A model generated the notes under the pieces. That model searched no databases. It had not been told where the DNA came from and saw nothing but the letters and a program-made list of their open reading frames with translations. From the NCBI GenBank assembly GCA_016212925.1, contig JACRDF010000050.1, forward strand, positions 1 through 64,000: 64,000 nucleotides of DNA, in the 5' to 3' direction. This document shows positions 27,261 to 35,772 of the stretch, one piece after another. The stretch comes from Desulfomonile tiedjei (GTDB taxonomy: Bacteria; Desulfobacterota; Desulfomonilia; Desulfomonilales; Desulfomonilaceae). Both the position numbers and the translations under genes were made by a program. Every line of letters begins with the position of its first letter. The stretch's first letter is position 1.

Positions 27261-29540
27261 ATGCCCATTCTCTTCGGACGAGACAAGAGCAAAGCGTTGT
27301 TCGAAGCAGCCCAGAAAGGCCAGCACGAAGTTGTTAAGCAGTTTCTGGCAAAGGGAGTCGACCCGAATTCCAGAGATGAAACCGGCGCTACGCCCCTTGT
27401 AAAGGCTGCGCTGGCCGGACATCAACGCGTAGTGAAAACTTTGCTGGATGCCCGGGCTGATGTGAATGCAAGCGACAGCAAAGGGTATACAGGCCTCATA
27501 GCCGCCTCGTATGCAGGTCACAAAAATGTTGCGCAGCTATTGCTCAGCAAAGGAGCCAATATGGACCTCCGAGATGAGGAAGGCTGCACGGCTTTGATGG
27601 TGGCTGCCCGTTACGGCAAAACCGAGATGGTCAAGTTTCTTTTAGATCGTGGCTCCAACCCTGATGCCCGAAGCGACAATGGCAGGACGGCCTTGACGAT
27701 CGCGCTCGTGGCAGGACACCCGATCGTTATGACGAGGCTGCTGGAACAAGGCGCAGATGCGGACGCCAAAGACTCAGCCGGGTGGACCCCGCTGATGAGG
27801 GCCGCCTTCGACGGCCACCTGGGAATGATGAAACTGCTGCTCAAGCGGGGCGCCGACGCCAATGCCTCTGACAATGCCGGGCGCTCCGCGTTGATGAAGG
27901 CTGTGTATCGGGGACACAAACCTGCCACCGAACTCCTCTTGGAAAGCGGAGCAAATCCCGACGCGCAGGATCGCGCAGGGTGGAGCGCGTTAATGGTCGC
28001 TGCGGACAAAGGCGACGTTACCTTCATGAGGCTCCTTTTGGACAATGGAGCTACAGTGGACTTGGAGGACAGAGCGGGCCGCACGGCTTTGATGTGGGCC
28101 GCCCGCGCGGGTCGGACTCAGGCGGTTCAACTGTTACTCGACCGCGGTGCGAGCGTCGAAATGTCTGACATGGCCGGCATGACTCCTCTGGTTTGGGCAT
28201 CTCAAGAGGCACACGAAGAGGTAGTGGAGCTGCTCCTGGAGAGAGGGGCCGCGGTTACTTCCGAGGCTGAAAAAACCATCGAGACTATGATTGAAGTTTC
28301 GGGTTCAGGACGCACCGAGGCGCTGGAACTCACCCTGGACCAAGGCTTCCTGGTTGAAAGAAAACCCAACGGTCAACCGGATCTGATCCGGGCCGCGGCG
28401 GCAGGCAACGTGGAAGAGGTACGAAGCCTGTTGAGCGCCGGCGCTGACGCGAACACTTCCGACGTTCACGGCCTCACACCTCTGATGAGAGCCGCGTTCA
28501 GAGGTCATCGGGAAGTCGTCCATATTCTCTTGGAAAACGGTGGGAACATAGAAGCGCGGGACAAGGGTGGCAAGACTGCTTTGCTCAAAGCTTGTTCAGT
28601 CGGGGCGGTGGATGTGGTGCGCCTGCTGCTCGAGCATGGAGCGGACCCCAATGCCGCCAACCACCACGGGTTGACACCTTTGATTAGGGCTTCCTATAAG
28701 GGGAATCTCGAAGTGGTGCAGATCCTTCTCGAAGCGGGAGCAGACCCAAATGCACTGGATAAGGCCAACCTCTCCGCCGTAGCATGGGCATCGGTAAAGG
28801 GACATGTCGAAGTCGTAACAACGCTCGTCGCCGGCGGCGCGTATGTGAAGCGGCCGACCATGGAGGAGGAAGAGGCATACCCCGAGTCTTCAGACAACGA
28901 GGTGGACGATACCACTGACACAGATAGCCACGCCGAAGATGTGCTGTCAGAGGACTCGGACAGAAACACGGAAGCCTTGATCGCTGCTTGCCTGGAAGGG
29001 CGATACCAGGACCTTGAGCCCCTTTTGGACGCCGGATGCGACGTCAATGCTAAGGACAAGGCCGGTCGGACTCCGTTAATGTGGGCCTGCTACAAAAACC
29101 GGAAAGACGCTGTCAGACTGTTCTTGGGGAGAGGGGCGGCCGTCAATATGGCGGACCAAAAGGGACGGACGGCCCTGATGTGGTGCATGACGTACGCCGC
29201 CCCGGACCTGATTGAGGCCATCGTGGATGCCGGAGTGGATATCGACACCAAGGATAGCAACGGCCGGACGGCCTTGATGTGGGCGTGCCTCAGTGGCAGG
29301 GCTGAAATCGTGAAGCTCGCTCTGGCCGCCGGGCCCGACCTTGAGACGCGAGACAAAGACGGCCGAACCGCCCTGATGCTGGCCTGTGAGAAAGCTCACA
29401 TCGAGCCAATCCAGCTGCTCTTGATGTGGGGCGCGGATGTGCACACGGCGGACTACGCCGGCCAAACATGCCTGGATCGGGCCAAGGAGTTGGGGCTTCA
29501 CGAAGTCCTGCAAATCCTGGAGGAGCATCAGCGCGGTTGA
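27261..29540 (+). CDS. Long cytoplasmic ankyrin-repeat protein
   Basis: The 759-aa product is almost wholly ankyrin repeats of about 33 residues (G-TPL-AA-GH--VV--LL--GAD pattern), roughly 20 in all, in two blocks. The blocks are separated near residues 535-570 by an acidic linker containing EDSDRNTEA. One repeat near residues 335-355 is degenerate. Start ATG 27261 follows GACGAAGGA. There is no signal peptide, so the protein is probably cytosolic and acts in protein binding. Partner and function are unknown. Confidence 0.9.
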   Translation: MPILFGRDKSKALFEAAQKGQHEVVKQFLAKGVDPNSRDETGATPLVKAALAGHQRVVKTLLDARADVNASDSKGYTGLIAASYAGHKNVAQLLLSKGANMDLRDEEGCTALMVAARYGKTEMVKFLLDRGSNPDARSDNGRTALTIALVAGHPIVMTRLLEQGADADAKDSAGWTPLMRAAFDGHLGMMKLLLKRGADANASDNAGRSALMKAVYRGHKPATELLLESGANPDAQDRAGWSALMVAADKGDVTFMRLLLDNGATVDLEDRAGRTALMWAARAGRTQAVQLLLDRGASVEMSDMAGMTPLVWASQEAHEEVVELLLERGAAVTSEAEKTIETMIEVSGSGRTEALELTLDQGFLVERKPNGQPDLIRAAAAGNVEEVRSLLSAGADANTSDVHGLTPLMRAAFRGHREVVHILLENGGNIEARDKGGKTALLKACSVGAVDVVRLLLEHGADPNAANHHGLTPLIRASYKGNLEVVQILLEAGADPNALDKANLSAVAWASVKGHVEVVTTLVAGGAYVKRPTMEEEEAYPESSDNEVDDTTDTDSHAEDVLSEDSDRNTEALIAACLEGRYQDLEPLLDAGCDVNAKDKAGRTPLMWACYKNRKDAVRLFLGRGAAVNMADQKGRTALMWCMTYAAPDLIEAIVDAGVDIDTKDSNGRTALMWACLSGRAEIVKLALAAGPDLETRDKDGRTALMLACEKAHIEPIQLLLMWGADVHTADYAGQTCLDRAKELGLHEVLQILEEHQRG

Positions 29541-29589
29541 CCCTTGTGGGGTTTCCCTGGGGCTTTCGTCGAGGCCGGATTCATTGTCC

Positions 29590-30168
29590 ATGGTCAAAGC
29601 CCTCGCGGTAAGGGAGTTGTCCTTGAGGCATTTCCTGATTACATTTTTAGTGGCTGAGGTTGAAATTGGCAGGCAGGAGTTGAGAATTAAGGTGTTTGCG
29701 AACCAACAATTGCCGAAGAGGCTTGCAGAAAAAGGGCCGGATGGATGGCTGAACTTCTTTTCCAGGTCCAACGTCTGCAAGCGCGCGTTTATCGTGGCTG
29801 TTGCCTTCCTGATGGCGTTTGCATGGACCTTTGCTCACGGGGAATCCGCGGTGCCCGCTGGGGAGCCTTCCACAAACCTCGCTGAGCCCGATCAACAAGA
29901 TGATGGAAAATCGCCGGACCGTGTGTGCCCGCAGTGCGGCGAGAAGGTTGCCCCCGAAAAGGCGTGCAAGAGCTGCGGACGGATCTTTAGAGGCTCTACC
30001 GGCGGAGTGGACCCGACCACCGGAGTTCAAAACAGGCTAAAATCGGACTTCAGCAACATTGATAGGACGAAAAGCAACATTAACCAGAGCACGCGAAGCC
30101 TGAACAACAATCTTAGAAATATGAACCAAAACATATTCAGAATTAGGGACATCAGACGACGATTATGA
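29590..30168 (+). CDS. Predicted exported zinc-ribbon protein
   Basis: The frame has two parts: a hydrophobic stretch FIVAVAFLMAFAWTFAHG that looks like a signal peptide or membrane anchor, then a Cys-pair module CPQCGEKVAPEKACKSCGRIF and an Asn-rich tail with repeated helices (RNMNQNIFRIRDI). The start is uncertain: ATG 29590 is used, but the signal-like segment starts about 60 residues in, and a TTG near 29710 would place it better. The frame overlaps nothing here. No family was recognised. Confidence 0.55.
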   Translation: MVKALAVRELSLRHFLITFLVAEVEIGRQELRIKVFANQQLPKRLAEKGPDGWLNFFSRSNVCKRAFIVAVAFLMAFAWTFAHGESAVPAGEPSTNLAEPDQQDDGKSPDRVCPQCGEKVAPEKACKSCGRIFRGSTGGVDPTTGVQNRLKSDFSNIDRTKSNINQSTRSLNNNLRNMNQNIFRIRDIRRRL

Positions 30169-30655
30169 GAAAAGTCCCGGAGAGTAGAAACTGTCTCAAA
30201 ACCGAGAATTTCACCGCATGGTGGTAGGGGCGGTTCGTGAACCGACCGGAATCAGGGCGCTTCTCGAAGCACGCCGTACCTTGAAATCCTTCCATTTCAG
30301 GGTTTTGAGACAGTTTCCGTAGGCCGGCACCCACCAATTTTCAAGAGGCGCATTTCATAATCGGAAATTATCTTTTTGATGCTTGCTACACTTCCATGAA
30401 AGCGCAGAGACATAACACATTCAGGTACGTTTGGTCGCCTAAACATACCTAACGGTAGGCTTTGTCAGGATTTTATCTCGAGGAAAACCAATGTAACTTG
30501 TTGTATTAATGTTGGTTTCATTGTATCAACGAGATTGGCATACTAATTGCTCGCTCCTACAACGGAAGACCCGCGCCCGCCACGGCGGATCTGGAACTAA
30601 ACGGCTTTCTCTGTGGGGCCCCCGGGAAACCCACCGAGCAGGAGCGCAAAAACCC
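30169..30655 (+). other. Intergenic region with a 131-bp inverted-repeat element
   Basis: This 487-base gap holds one clear structure, the element at 30187-30317. The rest is AT-rich near 30460-30560 with no promoter pair that I trust. No open frame with a ribosome site is present before the ATG at 30656. Confidence 0.5.
30187..30317. repeat. 131-bp MITE-like element with 17-bp terminal inverted repeats
   Basis: Perfect arms GAAACTGTCTCAAAACC (30187-30203) and GGTTTTGAGACAGTTTC (30301-30317) bound a 97-base centre without a gene. Size and structure fit a non-autonomous miniature element or a long hairpin. No flanking target duplication was confirmed, and no second copy was seen in this window. 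Confidence 0.7.
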
Positions 30656-30910
30656 ATGACCAGGCAACAAGTCGTAGCAGAGCTGGCCCGAGACGGCTAT
30701 CAGCCGTTTATGCGGCCCTTCATGGGCTCCGTAATTACAGCGGAGGCCTGGGCTAACAGGGCCAGAAACAAGAGGATGGTAATTGTTCTGTACCGAAAGG
30801 ATACCGATGAAATAGTGGATCTCCGCAATCTCCCTGAAGATGAGGAAAATAGGCCGGATATCGACGCCTTTGTAGACGACTTCAAAGACAACGTCTTTCA
30901 GGCTCACTAA
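30656..30910 (+). CDS. Small hypothetical protein
   Basis: The 84-aa product starts at ATG 30656 after AGCAGGAGCG. It is soluble, with a mixed alpha/beta pattern: a helix MTRQQVVAELARDGYQPF, a strand MVIVLYRKDTDEIVDL and an acidic end. No family was recognised. An earlier in-frame ATG at 30509 would add 49 residues of low-complexity, unlikely coding sequence. Confidence 0.5.
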   Translation: MTRQQVVAELARDGYQPFMRPFMGSVITAEAWANRARNKRMVIVLYRKDTDEIVDLRNLPEDEENRPDIDAFVDDFKDNVFQAH

Positions 30911-31012
30911 CCGTCAAAGCCACACCAGTCCGGGTTCCCTTGCCGTGAAAGCAAGGGCAAGGCATGTGGTGTCCTCTTCCTCCGCCGACTTCTTTCCTTG
31001 CTGCCCTTCCTC

Positions 31013-31534
31013 TTAGAACTCCACCCCTTTTTGGGCCTCAATGCCGGAATCGTAATGGTGTTTGACGTCCACCATCTCTGTGACGAGATCTGCCGCGTCG
31101 ATCAATCCTTTGGGCGCGTCACGGCCTGTAACCACGACGTGTACCGATCCCGGGCGACTCGTCAAAGCCTTTAAAACTTCTTCAGCGTCGAGCATTCCGT
31201 AATTCATAGGGTAGGTAAGCTCGTCCAAAACCACCATCTCGAATTTCCCCGATCCGATGGCTTCTTTGGCGAAAATCCAAGCCTCTTTGGCTGCCCTTGT
31301 ATCTTGCTCTATGTCCTTGGACGCCCAGGTAAACCCTTTCCCCATCACATGGAATTCCAGAAGTCCCTTGAATTTTTCGGCTGCGGCCATTTCGCCGTAT
31401 TTCCAGGAGCCTTTGATAAACTGTATCACACACACCTTGAAGCCGTGGCCCAAGGCTCTGAAGGCTTGGCCTAAAGCGGCCGTGGTCTTGCCTTTGCCGT
31501 TACCCGTGAAAACCATCAACAGACCTTTTTTCAT
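31013..31534 (-). CDS. cobO: Cob(I)yrinic acid a,c-diamide adenosyltransferase
   Basis: The enzyme transfers adenosyl from ATP to Co(I) corrinoids to form the adenosylcobalamin upper ligand. The 173-aa product has the P-loop FTGNGKGKTTAALG near residues 9-22, VIQFIKGSWKYGE, the HVMGKGFTW segment and MVVLDELTYPMNYG, all CobO/BtuR signatures. Start ATG 31534 follows GGAGAA; an upstream ATG at 31579 is possible. No other cobalamin gene or B12 riboswitch is adjacent, so the enzyme may serve salvage. Confidence 0.93.
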   Translation of the reverse strand: MKKGLLMVFTGNGKGKTTAALGQAFRALGHGFKVCVIQFIKGSWKYGEMAAAEKFKGLLEFHVMGKGFTWASKDIEQDTRAAKEAWIFAKEAIGSGKFEMVVLDELTYPMNYGMLDAEEVLKALTSRPGSVHVVVTGRDAPKGLIDAADLVTEMVDVKHHYDSGIEAQKGVEF

Positions 31535-31655
31535 AGGTTCTCCAATTGGTCGGTCCGGGCGCGATTTAACCGACGCCATCCAGGGGCCTCTCCAGGGATG
31601 GCTCTCCAGCGCCTACTAGCTGTTTCGTGCAGGGGTCCGACAAAGACCTGAATCG

Positions 31656-32612
31656 CTATTGGATCACCTGCGCCTTTCCAAGAATTTCCTGCGGGAACTT
31701 CAGGCCCAGGCTTTGCATCATCGCCTGATTGACCAGGATTTTCGGATCCGGGTCCGTCTTGACCGGGACGCTGGACACCGGTTTCCGATTGACCACTACG
31801 TCTACCACAGAGTCGGCCAACATGGAGCCCAGTTTCACGTCATCCGCCACCATGCCCACTACGGCCCCTGCTTTAACCGGCTTCTCGGCGAAAGCGAACA
31901 TGGGGGTGTTTGTGCTGTTGGCAACCGCCAGCAGGGACACAGTGTTGTCCATTACAAGGCCTGTATTGCTGATTATAAATATGTCAACCTTGCCTGAAAG
32001 CTTCTTGGTTCCATCAACCAATTGGTCTCGGTTGCTCGCTACCACCTCGTTGTACGCGAGCTTTAACTTCTGGCACTGTTCACGCGTGCCTTCTTCATCA
32101 ATGACCGCGCCTGGATGGCCCTTCTCCAGCAGGAGACCCACGCTTTTTATATTCGGGAAAAGGGCTAACATCACTTTGAAGATCTCTTGATAGGGGATGA
32201 AATAGGTTACGCCTGTTATGTTCCCCTCCGGCGCATTCAGGTTCTTAACGGTTCCCAGGTAAGCCGGGTTGTTGCAGCCACCCACAAAGCATGGGACCTT
32301 GGGTTTCACTTTAGCTAGAAACTCCGCGCCGGTGGATCGCAGGAAGACAATGCCGTTCGTGGTCGACTCGAACTCACGAAACAGCGTTTCAGCTTCTTGC
32401 ATGTCCTTGAGTTCTCTCTTGAGCTGGATTTCCATATTTGGAGCGCTGCTCCTGGCTCGCTGCATGAACCCCATCAGCACCGAATTGGTCATGCCGGATT
32501 TACCGACCCACATGACAGCGACTTTGTTGTCCGCGGCTTGAATCTTCCCCGGCATCACCATCAAGGATGACACCACCAATCCCAACAGCAACATCACGGC
32601 CAATTTCTTCAT
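31656..32612 (-). CDS. ABC-type substrate-binding protein (PF04392-like)
   Basis: The 318-aa product has an Sec signal peptide (about residues 1-26, ending KIQAADN) and a type I periplasmic-binding fold resembling the ABC_sub_bind family: FREFESTTNGIVFLRS near 75, NITGVTYFIPYQEIFK and TPMFAFAEKPVKAGAVVGM. The ligand in relatives is often an aromatic amino acid, but this cannot be told here. Start is well placed with AGGAGG. No permease or ATPase gene is next to it; cobO is 121 nt downstream on the same strand. Confidence 0.8.
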   Translation of the reverse strand: MKKLAVMLLLGLVVSSLMVMPGKIQAADNKVAVMWVGKSGMTNSVLMGFMQRARSSAPNMEIQLKRELKDMQEAETLFREFESTTNGIVFLRSTGAEFLAKVKPKVPCFVGGCNNPAYLGTVKNLNAPEGNITGVTYFIPYQEIFKVMLALFPNIKSVGLLLEKGHPGAVIDEEGTREQCQKLKLAYNEVVASNRDQLVDGTKKLSGKVDIFIISNTGLVMDNTVSLLAVANSTNTPMFAFAEKPVKAGAVVGMVADDVKLGSMLADSVVDVVVNRKPVSSVPVKTDPDPKILVNQAMMQSLGLKFPQEILGKAQVIQ

Positions 32613-32969
32613 TGGTCCTCCTGTTCGATTTATCCTCGTTTATGCGAGACGAACGTATTGTTACAGCGATCGGTAATGGCAGAGAGGATTGCCCCCTCCG
32701 CAATTTTCGGGAGACCTTAACCCTATCCTTTCTAATACCGCGTCCAACTCTTGGCAGGCCCGCTGGAGGCGCATCATACCGGTGCCGACGGCCCTATTTA
32801 TCGCCCCTCCTTTGGCGGATCAATCCGATCGGAACCGGGCTCAATGACCCAATTTTGCTTCAGTTTTTTCAAGATACTTCCGCAATTGGTGAAAAGTCAA
32901 TCAAGAGTTCCAACTTTGCACTTAACAAACGGTGTCTCGGAGAAATCCGCCAACATATAAAATGGTAAC

Positions 32970-33083
32970 CGTTCACCGGGACGGTCTTAAGGCCTTAGAA
33001 TCACGATGGGGGAGGCTTGGAGGGGGAGATGGTCTCCCCCTCCATCCTCACCGGGCGCAGAGCCGTCTCAAGCCCGGTGAACG
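32970..33083. repeat. Nested inverted repeats before the His-rich gene
   Basis: Outer arms of 11 bp (32970-32980 and 33073-33083) enclose a perfect 12-bp hairpin TGGAGGGGGAGA-tgg-TCTCCCCCTCCA (33018-33044) and the short CACCGGGC / GCCCGGTG pair. The structure could be a terminator or a small repeat element. No U tract follows. Confidence 0.55.
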
Positions 33084-33178
33084 ATTATATAAAATGAGAT
33101 GTTCGATGGCATGGCCAAGACATAAATGCCGATTAAGTATATGGCCCGTGCCACACTTTTTCCCTGAATAGCAATTGC

Positions 33179-33207
33179 TTGACCCTCTTTACTTGGAGAA
33201 GTAACTT
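33179..33207 (+). promoter_or_regulatory. Possible promoter of the His-rich gene
   Basis: TTGACC and TAACTT are spaced 17 bases apart and end 52 nt before the ATG of the His-rich protein. The -10 box is poor, so this is tentative. Confidence 0.35.
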
Positions 33208-33259
33208 TAAATCAAGGCGATTCGTGGTGTCGGAAGCGACAAGAAAGGAAGGACCGCAA

Positions 33260-33517
33260 ATGGAAGGAACTCACGAGCACCAACATGAGCATGTTCACGA
33301 GCATATTCATTATCACTCGCATGAACACAAACATGGAGACGAAACTCACAGCCATGAGCACTCCCATGCGCACAGTCACGAACATGACCACACCCATGCT
33401 CATGAGCATGTACACGCTGCCGGTACCGGGCACAGCCACGAGCACCATGGTGATCACGGGGCGCACAAGCACACCCATGCAGCCCATGAAACGGAAGAGC
33501 ATTCTCACACACATTGA
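33260..33517 (+). CDS. Histidine-rich metal-binding protein (41% His)
   Basis: The 85-aa product from ATG 33260 (site AAAGGAAGGA) contains 35 histidines, mostly in alternating xHxH runs, plus Glu, Asp, Thr and Ser, and no Cys. There is no signal peptide or membrane helix. Such composition binds Ni, Zn or Co and occurs in metal stores such as Hpn and in His-rich tails of metallochaperones, but I recognise no precise family. It has no matching metal transporter next door; cobO is 1.7 kb away. The acidic-His pattern makes a chance ORF unlikely. Confidence 0.75.
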   Translation: MEGTHEHQHEHVHEHIHYHSHEHKHGDETHSHEHSHAHSHEHDHTHAHEHVHAAGTGHSHEHHGDHGAHKHTHAAHETEEHSHTH

Positions 33518-33893
33518 CCGGTTGACACCCGCGGCATGGCCCGGGAATCGAAAGACCTGTGAATTAAGCGGAATACTCTGCCTTGAAGAGAGCGGAGAGG
33601 GAAAGGGAATTTAACCCCCTCTCGTTCCTCTTCCTCTCAAAGCCCTCATGATTTAGGCCGCATGAGGAATCTCCTCTTAGCTTTAGAGCTTTTCGCTCCA
33701 TGTCATTGCAAGCTCGGCAGGGGGTGAGTATACTGGAGTCGCGGCGCCGGCCGTGGATTCTCCTTTGGCTCCATGGCTCGCGAAAACTGACGGAATATCC
33801 GTACATGCGGCGACTGCTGTTCGTGCGGCTCACTCGCTATTAAACAGGCCAACGCGCCGGAATGCGGACCGCGGACTTATTCAGCGTGCCATA
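33518..33893 (+). other. Intergenic region, nothing recognised
   Basis: A 376-base gap between the His-rich gene and the transglutaminase-like gene. It contains a weak GAGAGGG / CCCTCTC inverted pair near 33597-33627, possibly a terminator of the His-rich gene. Frames running into the next gene from 33753 lack a ribosome site. Confidence 0.4.
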
Positions 33894-35396
33894 ATGAACA
33901 GAATTGCGCTTTCCATAATAATTGCATTGTTCCTGGCCCTGCCGCAAACCTCTTGCATGTTTTACTCTTTGAAAGCAAACCAGTCAGATCAGGTCGTGCC
34001 GGCGGAGGGATACGGGAGTCTCGACAAATTTCCGTTCAAAGAAGCATGGTACGGGACGTACTTCCAGGAGGATAAAATAGGTTGCAGCCATTTCAAGATC
34101 GAGCCCACAGGATCGAACTTCACGATAACAAATGATTCGACGATGAGACTCAAAACCATGAAAGAAACCAACGAGATTGTCATGAAAGAGATCGCCACGG
34201 TTCGGCCGGACATGACCATGGTTTCCTTCCAATCGAATCATCGACAGAACGACAAAAATCTTAAGATAACGGGAAGAACGGAAGGCGGCCGTTTAGTGGT
34301 GACCAGGACCACTGGGGGCGAGGCTCTCAATACAGAGCACCCTTTTGAGGACAAGGTTTATCATTTTAGCGCCAGATCTTTCATGCCAGCTCTGAAAGGA
34401 CTCGAAGATGGTAAGGCCTACTCGTTCATTGAATTTGACCCCAACCTACAGCGCACACGAAAAGTGGATCAGCAGGTGTCCAGCGTGAAGGGAGACCCAG
34501 GCCCGAATGGGGCGATGTGGAAAGTCACGACCAGCGACGGCCGGTCGGTGGTGCATGAATGGCTCGATAGGAAAGGCCTTGCAGTCCTCCAAAAAGCTGT
34601 GAACGGTGATCTCGTAACCGTCCTCGAAGATGAAAATGCAGCGAAGAAATTCTTGCAGGCTAAAACTACAGGCAAGGACCTGATCCTGGACGTGAGCTTT
34701 ATCCCGGTCAGCCCCAAACTACCCAATCCGGAAAGACTTCAGTCGCTGAAACTGAGGATGCAGGGGATCGATCCAGGCCTTATAGCCCGAGACTGGAGGC
34801 AAGTGATCTTGCCGGTATCCACAGCCACCTCTTCGGAAGGCTTTGACGTTGCAGTTCGTACGGAAGATCTAAAGCGATTCAAAAGCGCGGAGCCAACAGA
34901 ATCACGAGACCCATCTTTGGAGAAATATCTCGGCTCCACGTTAGCCATACAGTCCGATCACAATGAGATCGTCGCCCAAGCAAGAAAGGTCGTTGACAGG
35001 AACGAGGGGACCCTGGATAAGGTGATTAAACTTGTCCGATGGACCGCGGAAAACGTAGAGAACAAAATGCAGCGTTCATTCACCGCTTTAGAGGTCTTGC
35101 ACAGCAAGACGGGTGAATGTCAGTCTCACGCAACCCTGTACACGGCACTGGCCAGGGCCGAGAAAATTCCGAGCCGAGTGGCCACCGGCCTGGTTTACAC
35201 CGATCGAGGGGGTTTCCTTTACCACGCTTGGGCTGAATCGTACGTCAATGGATGGCTTGCAGTGGACCCTACTCTGAAGCAAGTTCCCGCTGACGCCACA
35301 CATATCAAGATAGCCGCGGAACAGGAGGGAGACGAAGCCGCTTCGATCTTAAAAATGCTGGGAAAAGTAAAGATTGAGCTTCTCGAATACAACTAG
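33894..35396 (+). CDS. Transglutaminase-like protein with intact catalytic triad
   Basis: The 500-aa product has an N-terminal hydrophobic signal ending LPQTSC, consistent with a lipoprotein or cleaved signal. The middle is beta-rich and unrecognised. The C-terminal transglutaminase-like core has Cys409 in TGECQSHA, His444 in YHAWAE and Asp458 in AVDPT, the triad of the family. Likely roles are proteolysis or cross-linking at the envelope, but the substrate is unknown. Start ATG 33894 is placed before the signal; frames upstream from 33753 lack a site. Confidence 0.85.
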   Translation: MNRIALSIIIALFLALPQTSCMFYSLKANQSDQVVPAEGYGSLDKFPFKEAWYGTYFQEDKIGCSHFKIEPTGSNFTITNDSTMRLKTMKETNEIVMKEIATVRPDMTMVSFQSNHRQNDKNLKITGRTEGGRLVVTRTTGGEALNTEHPFEDKVYHFSARSFMPALKGLEDGKAYSFIEFDPNLQRTRKVDQQVSSVKGDPGPNGAMWKVTTSDGRSVVHEWLDRKGLAVLQKAVNGDLVTVLEDENAAKKFLQAKTTGKDLILDVSFIPVSPKLPNPERLQSLKLRMQGIDPGLIARDWRQVILPVSTATSSEGFDVAVRTEDLKRFKSAEPTESRDPSLEKYLGSTLAIQSDHNEIVAQARKVVDRNEGTLDKVIKLVRWTAENVENKMQRSFTALEVLHSKTGECQSHATLYTALARAEKIPSRVATGLVYTDRGGFLYHAWAESYVNGWLAVDPTLKQVPADATHIKIAAEQEGDEAASILKMLGKVKIELLEYN

Positions 35397-35444
35397 AGAA
35401 GAACAAAAAAGATAGTCGCATGTGCTCAGTTGGTCCGTACATCC

Positions 35445-35473
35445 TTGTTGGCAGGAAACGGCAAGAATATAAT
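35445..35473 (+). promoter_or_regulatory. Sigma70-type promoter of the SelW-like gene
   Basis: TTGTTG (35445-35450) and TATAAT (35468-35473) are 17 bases apart. The -10 box is perfect and ends 40 nt before the ATG at 35514. The gene thus appears to have its own promoter. Confidence 0.65.
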
Positions 35474-35513
35474 AGCTCGGCGAAAATTTTTGGTGAAAGG
35501 AGGACATTTCACT

Positions 35514-35741
35514 ATGCCCACATGCAAAATAACCTACTGCGGGGCTTGAAACTACGAGCCGAAAGCCGCCGGTCTGGCGGGCGAACTCAATAAGGAACTG
35601 GGAATCGAGTCAGAGCTGATCCGTTCGAGTGGCGGCGTCTTTGAAATTGAATATGGAGGCAAGCTCATTTTCTCGAAGAAGAAATTGGATCGTTTTCCTG
35701 ATCCCGGTGAAGTTGTCCAGCTAATCAAGAAAGATAAATAA
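35514..35741 (+). CDS. SelW/Rdx-family selenoprotein (TGA = Sec12)
   Basis: The frame ATG 35514 to TAA 35741 has 75 codons with one in-frame TGA at codon 12 (35547-35549). The N-terminus reads MPTCKITYCGA, then Sec, then NYEPKAAGL: this is the CxxU redox motif and following NYxPxA of the SelW/Rdx family, which are thioredoxin-fold proteins of about 75-90 aa. The rest (VFEIEYGGKLIFSKKKLDRF, PDPGEVVQLI) also fits. A strong GAAAGGAGGA site precedes ATG. A hairpin with loop GGTCT starts 21 nt after TGA. The gene is invisible to a standard ORF finder. Confidence 0.93.
35566..35580 (+). other. Candidate SECIS hairpin of the SelW-like mRNA
   Basis: CCGCC-GGTCT-GGCGG forms a perfect 5-bp stem with a five-base loop beginning 21 nt after the TGA. 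The loop GGUCU is the same apical sequence known from the E. coli fdhF SECIS, which binds SelB. The distance fits the bacterial range. Confidence 0.8.
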
Positions 35742-35772
35742 CCCACTCCGTGAGTGGCAAGGCGAAAAAGCC

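Larger units (their letters stand above)
32613..33259 (+). other. Intergenic region with foldback and 12-bp hairpin
   Basis: This 647-base gap has no gene I can support. It holds a perfect inverted pair CGTTCACCGGG (32970-32980) and CCCGGTGAACG (33073-33083) enclosing a 12-bp hairpin at 33018-33044. A promoter-like pair, TTGACC at 33179-33184 and TAACTT at 33202-33207 with 17 bases between, lies upstream of the His-rich gene. Other open frames lack ribosome sites. Confidence 0.5.

Noticed and set aside
27213-29780. Several long minus-strand frames opposite the ankyrin gene
   Set aside because: Shadow frames produced by the repeat composition; no sites and no families.
30656-31580. B12 riboswitch near cobO
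   Set aside because: No B12 box or paired core was found upstream of cobO on the minus strand.
32567-32968. 133-aa plus-strand open frame opposite the start of the ABC binding protein
   Set aside because: It overlaps the antisense gene's 5' end and lacks a site; product shows no domain.
33206-33517. Met/Val-rich or Cys/Arg-rich minus-strand frames opposite the His-rich gene
   Set aside because: They are mirror frames of the CA-rich repeat and have no start site; the plus frame has a ribosome site.
35547-35549. Early TGA in a small frame, suggesting a non-coding region
   Set aside because: The codon falls in the CxxU motif of SelW/Rdx proteins and a loop with GGTCT follows at the right distance.
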